Below are positions 15,129 through 22,233 of a stretch of DNA of 37,282 nt, piece after piece. Below the pieces are notes generated by a model that was not told the origin of the DNA, did no database searches, and saw nothing but the letters and a program-made list of their open reading frames with translations. The stretch is taken from positions 1-37,282 of the forward strand of contig JAAWQS010000024.1 of the NCBI GenBank assembly GCA_022800665.1, read 5' to 3'. The position numbers and the translations under genes were made by a program. Numbering within the stretch: the first letter of the stretch is position 1; the number at the start of each line of letters is the position of its first letter. Source of the stretch: Oscillospiraceae bacterium (GTDB taxonomy: Bacteria; Bacillota; Clostridia; Oscillospirales; Oscillospiraceae).

Positions 15129-16880
15129 CTACCTGCCTCCCTTCACCTGTACAATCTTTTTGTCCTCGATTTTGTAGATGAGGTCGCACTCGTTGGCCAG
15201 GCTCATGTGGTGCGTGACCATCAGCAGCGTCTTACCGGCCCGGATTTGGCGGATGGAATCAATCACCGCCCGTTCCGTCTCCATGTCCAGAGCCGCGGTG
15301 GCCTCGTCCATCACCAGCAGCTCAAAGTCCTTGTACAACGCCCGCGCCAGGGCAATCCGCTGACGCTGTCCGCCGGAGATGGCGGTCCCGTTCTCTCCGA
15401 TGAGGGTATGGACGCCCTCCGGCATTTTCTGAACGTCCTCCCAAATCTGCGCGCACTTCAAACAGGACTCCACCCTGCCGCTGTCAATGTCGGCGTCATC
15501 CGAGAAAAACGCCACGTTGCGCTGTACCGTCTCGCCGTTTAGATAGATCGTCTGCGGGATGTAGCTGACCAGTTCTCCCAGGCTGGCCCGGCAGGGACCG
15601 TCCCCGTCGGTCTGGGAGACGATGTCGTAATCGTCGAAATAGATGCGCCCCCCCTGGGGCTTCAGCAGGCCCAGGATCAAGTCCAGAAAGGTGGTCTTTC
15701 CCACGCCGGAGGCTCCGATGACGGCGATGGAGCCGCCCACCGGGATGTCAATGGACGCATCCTCAAATATTTTCGTCCGCTCATTGTACCCAAAGGTCAG
15801 GTTCCGGACGGAAAGCCCCTGTTTGAACGTAGGAACCTTCTGGCGGACCGCCGCCGAACGCCGCTCCTCCTCCTTCAGCTCTTCATACCTGGAGACCATC
15901 TCTTTCAGCTTGACAAAGGGTTTCCGGGCAAATTCCACGTTGTACATCCCGCTGAGAATGCTGTATATCATCGGCAGCATCCGGATGAGGGCGGTGATAT
16001 ATGTCGCCATCGGCGTGAGAAGCGCGGGAAGATTGGAACCGGCAGTCAAAATAACCGCAAGTACCGCAAATATGGCGCACATGGCGGAATTGCGCAGAAT
16101 CAGGATGACGCCGTTGGACTCATAGTGATATCTGCTCTGTACCTGCGCATACGCGCTGCTGGCCTGCTGGTATTTTCCCAGGACAAAGGCGGACCTGTCG
16201 TCTATCTTCATCTCCTTGAAAGAACCGTATGCAATGGTAATCTGGGCGTTGGCCCGGATAGCGTACTCCCTGCTTTTTGCGCCGTAAGCGTTCATCCGGT
16301 CCCGCGTCCAGAGGTATTGTCCGGCCATAATCAACACCAGCAATATGCTGCTGGCTACGCCGAGCCAGCCGGAGACATAGATCAGCACCGCCCCGTATCC
16401 GGCCAGGGTAATGCCGCTGACCAAAATGTCGATGCAGAGAGGGACAATCTGGATGCTGGTCACGGTATCCTGCCGGACCATAGTCAACGCCTGTATAGCG
16501 TCCTTTTCATAGTGGGACCGCAGGTCCTCTTTAATCAGAGCCTCATAAATTTTGACCGACAGCTTTTGTGCGCCGCCGTATGTAATGCGGTTGGAAAGCC
16601 TGCTTTTGTACAGCTCCAAAAAGCATTTCGCGATGGACACCGCCATCATGCACAGCGTAAAGGCAATCAGTCCTGCGCCGGCCTGCCGGGCGGCCTGGTC
16701 GATGATATACACAATGGCGGAAAAACTGAAGATATCCACCGCCAGGGAGACGAGGCTGAGCGCGGCCAGTATCCTCCAGCCGCCCCGCTCCTGCTGTTCC
16801 AGCAGGCCCGTCAGATACCGGAACATGCCCGGCACACTCTCGTTCCGGTCTTTTTTCTGCTTCAAGTCGGATTTCACCAT
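15129..16880 (-). CDS. ABC exporter/flippase, fused membrane and ATPase domains
   Basis: This half-transporter has 583 residues from ATG 16880. The membrane domain has about six helices (roughly 35-320) and the ATPase domain follows: Walker A GASGVGKTT (389-397), signature ISGGQRQR (501-508), Walker B LLVMDE (521-526) and switch His in VTHH. The layout fits multidrug/lipid exporters and PglK-like flippases. The upstream neighbour is a glycosyltransferase, so export or flipping of a glycoconjugate is a reasonable inference. A TTG at 16889, six bases after GGAGGAG and overlapping the neighbour's TGA, is an alternative start that would couple the two genes. Confidence 0.85.
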   Translation of the reverse strand: MVKSDLKQKKDRNESVPGMFRYLTGLLEQQERGGWRILAALSLVSLAVDIFSFSAIVYIIDQAARQAGAGLIAFTLCMMAVSIAKCFLELYKSRLSNRITYGGAQKLSVKIYEALIKEDLRSHYEKDAIQALTMVRQDTVTSIQIVPLCIDILVSGITLAGYGAVLIYVSGWLGVASSILLVLIMAGQYLWTRDRMNAYGAKSREYAIRANAQITIAYGSFKEMKIDDRSAFVLGKYQQASSAYAQVQSRYHYESNGVILILRNSAMCAIFAVLAVILTAGSNLPALLTPMATYITALIRMLPMIYSILSGMYNVEFARKPFVKLKEMVSRYEELKEEERRSAAVRQKVPTFKQGLSVRNLTFGYNERTKIFEDASIDIPVGGSIAVIGASGVGKTTFLDLILGLLKPQGGRIYFDDYDIVSQTDGDGPCRASLGELVSYIPQTIYLNGETVQRNVAFFSDDADIDSGRVESCLKCAQIWEDVQKMPEGVHTLIGENGTAISGGQRQRIALARALYKDFELLVMDEATAALDMETERAVIDSIRQIRAGKTLLMVTHHMSLANECDLIYKIEDKKIVQVKGGR

Positions 16881-16885
16881 CTCTG

Positions 16886-17926
16886 TCAAATCACTCCTCC
16901 GCTCAGTGTTTTCCGAAACCGGCGGCCCACCGCCTTTTTCAACCCGCCCCAAACAGCAGACAGAATGTTTTCCACAGCCTTCAGCAGCCGGTACAGCGGG
17001 CGGCAGAAAAAGCAGGAGGCAAACAGCAGTCTGACAAACAGATCAGCCCGGCGGTAGAGGGGATGCGCCCGCTCTGCCCGCTCCCGTTCCCGCAGTCTTT
17101 TGCAGCCCTCCTGGTCCTGGAGCTTTTCCAGCAGCAGAAAACTTCTCATAATCTGGGAGAGCGTCAGATTTTCCCATGTCAGCGCAAAGTCCGGGCGGCT
17201 CTTCTGCCACTCCAGGTCCCGGATTCGCCGGCAGCTCTCCAAATACATCTTCCCGCCAATAATCCGCGCGGACTTTGTTGCATTGGCCGGATGCCACCGG
17301 TAGCAGTACCATGCCGCGGGGGAGTAGGCAAGGGAGGGCTGTTTGCAGATCAAGTTGTAAAGAAACCAGGTGTCCTCCCCGTTGATGAGCTCCTCGTCAA
17401 AGCGCAGGTCCCCCACCAGATCCCGCCGGATCAGCTTTCCGCCAATTCCGGCCAGCTGGTTGATGTACGTCTGATGGAACCACACCTCCGCCTCCGCTCC
17501 CTCCGCCAGCAGCCACCGGGGCCGCTCCAGCGGCATCTCCGCCAGGGCCTGTTCCAGATGCTCTGCCTTGCGATACTCGCAGAAGGCTATTCCTGCGCCG
17601 CGCTCCTCCATTTGCCGGAGCTGTTCCTCTAACAGCAGGGGATGAATGGCGTCGTCGCAGTCCAGGAAAAAGACATATTCGCCCGCTGCCAGTTCCAGGC
17701 CGCGGTTTCTGGCCGCAGACACCCCGCCGTTCTCCTGACAGTACAGCTTGATTCTGTCATCGTCCCGGCCCAGTTCCCGGCAGACGTCCGGCCCCCGGTC
17801 CGTGGAACCGTCGTCGATCACGAGAATTTCCAGGTCCCGGTGCGTCTGCCGCGCCGCCGACAACAGGCACGGCTGTATAAATGCTTCGCCGTTGTACAGG
17901 GGAATGATGACCGATATTTGTGCCAT
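16886..17926 (-). CDS. Family 2 glycosyltransferase
   Basis: This GT-A fold glycosyltransferase has 346 residues. The N-terminal SVIIPLYNGEAFIQPCL and ILVIDDGSTD blocks bind the nucleotide sugar; the metal-binding DxD-like motif is in FFLDCDDAI (about 89-92). INGEDTWFLYNL further on resembles the acceptor-site ED motif. A basic, hydrophobic C-terminal stretch (about 290-335) may attach the enzyme to the membrane. ATG 17926 is taken because GGGGAGG precedes it and homology begins there. It is the first gene of a two-gene operon with the ABC exporter; sugar and acceptor cannot be told. Confidence 0.88.
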   Translation of the reverse strand: MAQISVIIPLYNGEAFIQPCLLSAARQTHRDLEILVIDDGSTDRGPDVCRELGRDDDRIKLYCQENGGVSAARNRGLELAAGEYVFFLDCDDAIHPLLLEEQLRQMEERGAGIAFCEYRKAEHLEQALAEMPLERPRWLLAEGAEAEVWFHQTYINQLAGIGGKLIRRDLVGDLRFDEELINGEDTWFLYNLICKQPSLAYSPAAWYCYRWHPANATKSARIIGGKMYLESCRRIRDLEWQKSRPDFALTWENLTLSQIMRSFLLLEKLQDQEGCKRLRERERAERAHPLYRRADLFVRLLFASCFFCRPLYRLLKAVENILSAVWGGLKKAVGRRFRKTLSGGVI

Positions 17927-18070
17927 AGAAACGCCGCCTCCCCAAGCAAGAATATAACGCCTGTTTATGGGGTTCCCAAAACAATTATTCTTGTCAATGG
18001 CAATAACTATCTTACCAGAAGCTGCGCCGTTTTGCAATGCTGTCTTACCAGAATATTTGTGAATTCCTAC

Positions 18071-18112
18071 GACAGCCGCGACACCCTGATTTTCAGAGCG
18101 CCGCGGCTGTCT
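18071..18112. repeat. Inverted repeat between operons
   Basis: GACAGCCGCG and CGCGGCTGTC form a 10-bp stem with a loop of about 21 bases, in the roughly 200-bp gap between the glycosyltransferase start and the DUF1638 stop. On the minus strand it lies just after the DUF1638 gene and may terminate the methyltransferase operon, though no T run follows. Confidence 0.4.
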
Positions 18113-18130
18113 AGGCAATTGTCTTCTAGC

Positions 18131-18790
18131 TTAGATATTCCAGAATTGCCGCTGCGTTATCCGCTCTCCCGGCGCGGCAAGGCAAAATTCTCCGTCGAAC
18201 TCATGCAGCAGCAGTTTTTCCAGCGCCCGTACGGTACCCTGCTGGCGGCTGTACGCCAGTCCAAGCGACGCCGCATCCGACTGAGCGGCCCCCTCGCAGG
18301 ACGCCAGGTCGTATCCCCCGGTGTCCACCAGCCGCAGCCAGCGGTACCCGGACAGCATAGCCCGCTGGATTTTTGCGGCCTTTTTTTCTCCGTAGATACG
18401 GCGGTATCTCTCCATTTCCCGCACAATATAGCGGTCGGAGATCATCCACTGACGGGTAAAATACAGACTGCGGCTGTCGCCGAGATGCCGGTTCTCCGGC
18501 TCCAGGGCCAGCAGAAGCCGTACGCAGTCGTCGAATCTTGGCACCGCAACGGCGGCTGTCCTGCTGCCCACGCCGTCCAGCGCGCCGCCGCAGTAAGCCA
18601 TCCCCAGCAGGATGAGACGGCAGGTTCCCTCCCGCCGGTCAATTTCCTCCTGCACGGCGGCCCGCAGGATTCCAGGGGAATCGTGCAGCCCCTTGTCCAG
18701 CCACACGGTTTCCGGCGCGCGGCCTGTCCGGGCCATAGCCAGCTCCAGTTCGTCCCGAAGCATCCCGCAGGCAATCAGTAGTTCACCCAT
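18131..18790 (-). CDS. DUF1638 protein of the methyltransferase operon
   Basis: This protein of about 219 residues fits the DUF1638 family: LLIACGMLRDEL at the N terminus, a KGLHDSPGILRAAVQEEID block, LILLGMAYCGGALDGV, and VPRFDDCVRLLLAL. Family members are commonly found beside corrinoid-dependent methyltransferases and UroD-like proteins; the function is unknown. It is the last gene of the operon, starting directly after the MtxA stop. Two starts are possible, GTG 18799 and ATG 18790; neither has a clear ribosome site, suggesting translation coupled to the upstream gene. Confidence 0.72.
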   Translation of the reverse strand: MGELLIACGMLRDELELAMARTGRAPETVWLDKGLHDSPGILRAAVQEEIDRREGTCRLILLGMAYCGGALDGVGSRTAAVAVPRFDDCVRLLLALEPENRHLGDSRSLYFTRQWMISDRYIVREMERYRRIYGEKKAAKIQRAMLSGYRWLRLVDTGGYDLASCEGAAQSDAASLGLAYSRQQGTVRALEKLLLHEFDGEFCLAAPGERITQRQFWNI

Positions 18791-18802
18791 GGGCCGCACG
18801 CG

Positions 18803-19813
18803 CTAACAGCCGGTATAAAAATCCGCTGCAGCCTGATAGAAAGCGTCAATGTTTTCCCACTTGGCAATCGGCGGAATATCGCAGCCGGAGGAAATGACAA
18901 AGTTGGGCGCGTGACAGCACTCCCGCATGACGTTCAGCGTCTCCTCGCGGATGGTATCGGGGGCGCCGAAGGTGAAGGTAGCCGGATTGACATTGCCCAT
19001 GCAAAGCAAGTGGTCCGGGCAGAGGGAGACGGCCTCCTTCATGGAGATCGCGTTGCCGAAGTGGTATCCGGCAGCGCCTACCCGCAGGATCGAGTCCATC
19101 ATCAGCATGGTATTGTTGCCGCAGTTGTGGTAAATAACGATAAAGTCGTCCTGCTGCACGGCGTCCACAATCCGTTTGACGTAGGGCTCGGAGAAATCGA
19201 CCGCCATCTTGGGCGACAGCAGGCCGGTCAGCGGCTCTGCCATGACGATGCCGTTGGCCCCGGCGTCCTGGTACGCCTTGGCATAGGAAATCAGGAACTG
19301 CGTACACTTTTCCATCACGGTGTGTACCAGCTGGGGATTTTTCTTGCACGCCTTCATGGCCTGCGCGGTACCGAGAAGACGTCCGGCCAGAGAGTAGGGA
19401 CCGATAATGCCCGCCAGAACGGGACGGTCTGTAATCAGCTCCACCGAGCGGGACATAGCGTCCAGATAAATCCGGGTGCGGCCTGCGCCAACCGCAGGCG
19501 CCGCCAGCCGGCCGGCCTCGTCCTGATTGTTGACCAGGCAGCCGATGACAGCCGGAACCTCGTCGTCGTTGACAAGGATTTCCGCGCCGAAGGACTCCGC
19601 CTCCAGGGACAGGTCCATCATACTCACCGCCGCCAGGGAATCGTTCCGGTCGGCCAGCAGCTTCATGGCCTTTGCCTGCGTTTCGCTGTCGCTGATGAGT
19701 TCCTTCACGGTGATGCCCAGCAGTTGAATCACCGGGAAAGTCAGGATTGGCATCGGCTTCTTGACAGAACCTGCAATCACCTCATCCTTCCATGCACGCA
19801 TGTTTCGTTTCAT
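18803..19813 (-). CDS. UroD/MtaA-family corrinoid methyltransferase (MtxA)
   Basis: This 336-residue protein of the uroporphyrinogen decarboxylase superfamily, MtaA/MtbA branch, would take the methyl group from the methyl-corrinoid protein and pass it to a thiol or folate acceptor. The zinc ligands of the branch are visible: His229 and Cys231 (YHNCGN) and Cys311 (SSGCDIPP); Glu183 in MAEP is also typical. In methanogens the acceptor is coenzyme M. A clostridium should lack it, so tetrahydrofolate or another thiol is more likely (inference). GGGAGG precedes ATG 19813. The gene lies 111 bases after mtxB, with a hairpin in the gap. Confidence 0.85.
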   Translation of the reverse strand: MKRNMRAWKDEVIAGSVKKPMPILTFPVIQLLGITVKELISDSETQAKAMKLLADRNDSLAAVSMMDLSLEAESFGAEILVNDDEVPAVIGCLVNNQDEAGRLAAPAVGAGRTRIYLDAMSRSVELITDRPVLAGIIGPYSLAGRLLGTAQAMKACKKNPQLVHTVMEKCTQFLISYAKAYQDAGANGIVMAEPLTGLLSPKMAVDFSEPYVKRIVDAVQQDDFIVIYHNCGNNTMLMMDSILRVGAAGYHFGNAISMKEAVSLCPDHLLCMGNVNPATFTFGAPDTIREETLNVMRECCHAPNFVISSGCDIPPIAKWENIDAFYQAAADFYTGC

Positions 19814-19882
19814 GGTAAATGCCTCCCATAGTATTTTGAATAAAAATTTTCCATGCTCTTCCCAGCGGCCAGCATATCAGAA

Positions 19883-19913
19883 CAGCCGCTCCCCCTGACC
19901 GGCGGAGCGGCTG
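19883..19913 (-). promoter_or_regulatory. Intercistronic hairpin between mtxB and mtxA
   Basis: CAGCCGCTCC and GGAGCGGCTG form a perfect 10-bp stem with an 11-base loop just after the mtxB stop. There is no T run, so it may stabilise the upstream mRNA 3' end or reduce read-through rather than end transcription. Confidence 0.5.
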
Positions 19914-19924
19914 CTGCGGGACGC

Positions 19925-21301
19925 TTAATACTTCATTTTCAGACCAATGCGGCCAACCTCGTCCTTGACCTTGCCATACATGTCCAGCCACTCCTGCGCC
20001 GGCTCGACCTTAATGGGATCGTACGCCTCCAGGAAGCTCTTGCCGATGGGACGCTTGTCAAGATAGGACACATAGTGTTTCTGGAATTCCTTAATCATTT
20101 CGTTGGCGTCCTTCCGGGACACGCCTGTGGCTGCGTGGGCGATTTCGCCGTTGAAGCGGGCCTCCAGACCGGTTACGTGGAGGACCTCCACGCCCACGGC
20201 GGAGCGCACGCCGTCGATACGGGCGGTACCGGAGACGGTGGCCGCAGCAGCCATGGCGGCGCACTCATACAGCAGGCTCTCGGTCATGGGGCCGGAGACG
20301 GGGGAGGTCATGACGGTGGTCAGCAGGTGCGTGTTGCGGTTGACGGCCTGCTGTGCCGCGCTGACAGCCCAGATCAGCTCAGGCGCGGTATCGCAGTTAT
20401 AGAACGGATGGGTGGGGCAGATGGAGAAGGTGGTAGCCATATTGACCACGCACTCCATCACGATGCCCGCCACCGCGCACACGGCAACGCCCTCCGCGCC
20501 GCCGGCGTAGCCGCCCAGGATGGGATTGTAAAAGCTGTGGATGATACAGCCGGTTTTCACCAGATGGGCCACCTTGATAAGAAGGCCGTAGTTGGTCTTC
20601 AGCTCGCTGACAAAGCAGGTGTGGTGCCAGTCGCACTGGGGGAAGCCGCCGTAGGAGGAGCCGGAGAGCTCGCCGATTTCGGACACGGCGTTCTCCACCA
20701 CGCCGATGCCAATGCCGGGACGGCCCGCCCGCTGGGCCGCGGACTTGATCAATTCCACCTCGCGCCAGGCCAGAAGGACCTCCCAGGGACTGCGGGTCTT
20801 GGGGGTGCGGCCATGGGTGGTAAAGAAATTGCAGCCTACGATGGAGTCGATAACCGGCTCTTTGGCGTAGCTCTCCATAACGGCGGAGAACCACTCCTCC
20901 GGGATAGGCGCGCCGAAGCCGCCGCCCACGATTTTCGGCGTCACAGGGTCCTCCGGACGGCGGGTGACGATGGTACACTGATCCAGGCCGGAGCCGATGG
21001 TCAGGGCGTCTGGCGCCCAGCGCAGGGCCTGCAAAATCTCCTCTTTGCTGAATACCATCCGGGTATGGGTGTCGGTGCAGTACACGCCGGCGGCGCTGGC
21101 CAGCTCCAGGCCGGCCTCAAAAAAGCGGTCTGCCAGATCGTCGTCTGTAATAATGGCCTCGTTCCGGTCATATTTCAGGTCGTACTTTTTAATCAGGCTC
21201 CGGACGGTTTTGGAAATCAGCTTGTCGAATTCCTTTTCCTCCATTACGGGGCCGTTGTCCATACGGTCCAGGACCGTGAGCAGTCTGGTATGTGATTTCA
21301 T
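19925..21301 (-). CDS. MtmB-like corrinoid methyltransferase lacking pyrrolysine (MtxB)
   Basis: This 458-residue protein is collinear with archaeal monomethylamine methyltransferase MtmB, which is also 458 residues. Shared blocks include GVYCTDTHTRMVFSKEEI (about 73-90), GGGFGAPIPEEWF, AGRPGIGIG (192-200), GGYAGGAEG, GLEARFNGEIAHAATGV and a C-terminal KSFLEAYDPIKVEP. By my recalled alignment the UAG-encoded pyrrolysine (residue 202 of MtmB) falls at Gly200 here, and the frame has no amber codon. Such non-Pyl relatives would demethylate something other than monomethylamine and charge the corrinoid of the MtxC encoded immediately upstream (4-base gap). The substrate is unknown; the neighbours point to an N-methylated heterocycle. 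Confidence 0.85.
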   Translation of the reverse strand: MKSHTRLLTVLDRMDNGPVMEEKEFDKLISKTVRSLIKKYDLKYDRNEAIITDDDLADRFFEAGLELASAAGVYCTDTHTRMVFSKEEILQALRWAPDALTIGSGLDQCTIVTRRPEDPVTPKIVGGGFGAPIPEEWFSAVMESYAKEPVIDSIVGCNFFTTHGRTPKTRSPWEVLLAWREVELIKSAAQRAGRPGIGIGVVENAVSEIGELSGSSYGGFPQCDWHHTCFVSELKTNYGLLIKVAHLVKTGCIIHSFYNPILGGYAGGAEGVAVCAVAGIVMECVVNMATTFSICPTHPFYNCDTAPELIWAVSAAQQAVNRNTHLLTTVMTSPVSGPMTESLLYECAAMAAAATVSGTARIDGVRSAVGVEVLHVTGLEARFNGEIAHAATGVSRKDANEMIKEFQKHYVSYLDKRPIGKSFLEAYDPIKVEPAQEWLDMYGKVKDEVGRIGLKMKY

Positions 21302-21305
21302 TTTC

Positions 21306-21962
21306 TCAGCCCGCCTTTCTCTCGGCCATTATTTTCCGGCAAAGTTCCACCGCTTCGTTGGCGTCGTTGCTGTAGCCGTCCGCACCGATGGATTCGGCCC
21401 ATTCGGCGGACACCGGGCCGCCGCCTACGATCACCTTGTACTGATCGCGGATGCCCAGGCCCTCCATCGTCTTGAGCACGTCCACCATATAGGGCATGGA
21501 GGTGGTCAGGAGGGAGGAGAGGGCGATAATATCCACGTTTTCCCGCTTGGCGGTTTCAATGAAGGCGTAGGGAGCGACGTCGTTGCCCAGATCAATCACC
21601 TCGTAGCCATTGACTTCAAGGAGGGTAGCGACGATATTCTTGCCAATGTCGTGGACGTCGCCCTGGACAGTGCCGATGGCCACTTTTCCGGCGCTCTCGG
21701 AATCGTTGGAGGAGCTGAGCAGGTGGGCGCGGATTTCGTCCTTGACGGCCTTGGCTACATCGGCGGACATAATCAGGTCGGGCAGGAAGATTTCCAGCTT
21801 GGAAAATTTGTCGCCCACATCGTCCAGGATCGGCACAAGGCATTTTTGTACGATGTCCAGCGGATCGGTACCGTTCTCGATTTCCGCGCGGGTAATCTCG
21901 ACGGCCTCCTCCTCCTCTCCTTCCAAAACGCACTCCATCAGTTTGTCATAATACTGTTCCAT
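21306..21962 (-). CDS. Corrinoid-binding methyltransferase protein (MtxC)
   Basis: This is a 218-residue cobalamin-binding protein of the MtmC/MtbC/MttC type. A helical cap domain (about 1-85) precedes a Rossmann B12-binding domain (about 92-215) with the lower-axial ligand motif Asp102-x-His104-x-x-Gly107 (GDVHDIG), SSLLTTS and VGGGPVS. It shuttles the methyl group between MtxB and MtxA; its cobalt must be kept as Co(I), the job of RACE-type activators such as the one encoded at 24576-26906. ATG 21962 follows an AAAGGA-type ribosome site. It is the first gene of the mtxCBA-DUF1638 unit and has its own promoter. Confidence 0.93.
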   Translation of the reverse strand: MEQYYDKLMECVLEGEEEEAVEITRAEIENGTDPLDIVQKCLVPILDDVGDKFSKLEIFLPDLIMSADVAKAVKDEIRAHLLSSSNDSESAGKVAIGTVQGDVHDIGKNIVATLLEVNGYEVIDLGNDVAPYAFIETAKRENVDIIALSSLLTTSMPYMVDVLKTMEGLGIRDQYKVIVGGGPVSAEWAESIGADGYSNDANEAVELCRKIMAERKAG

Positions 21963-22058
21963 AGTTACCCTTTTCCTTTCTTATTTTTTCAATGGCGGGG
22001 ACGTATGCTGCGATGTCCGGTTTTGGCGGATTCACCCAAAAAAGGGTTTTCTGTTCAC

Positions 22059-22088
22059 AGCATACCATACATTCTACACAAATGTCAA
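22059..22088 (-). promoter_or_regulatory. Sigma-A promoter of mtxC-mtxB-mtxA-DUF1638
   Basis: On the minus strand TTGACA (22088-22083) and TATGCT (22064-22059) are spaced 18 bases, in the 271-bp gap between the XdhA-type gene and mtxC. The rest of the gap (22089-22233) is GC-rich with a GCGGG/CCCGC hairpin but no clear terminator. Confidence 0.65.
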
Positions 22089-22233
22089 ACCTGCTTTTGC
22101 AGCGTTTTCCCGCCTGTTTTGCCGGTTGTATTACTCATAGGGGCGGGCCGGACCCGCTTTCGCCGCCGCGGGGGACGTTTGAGGTCCCGTATGGCGGACT
22201 TCAAGGGGGGCGGCGGTCGCAATACAGTCATAC

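Noticed and set aside
19925-21301. Pyrrolysine (UAG) read-through in the MtmB-like gene
   Set aside because: The frame is open for all 458 codons without an in-frame TAG, so no special decoding is needed.
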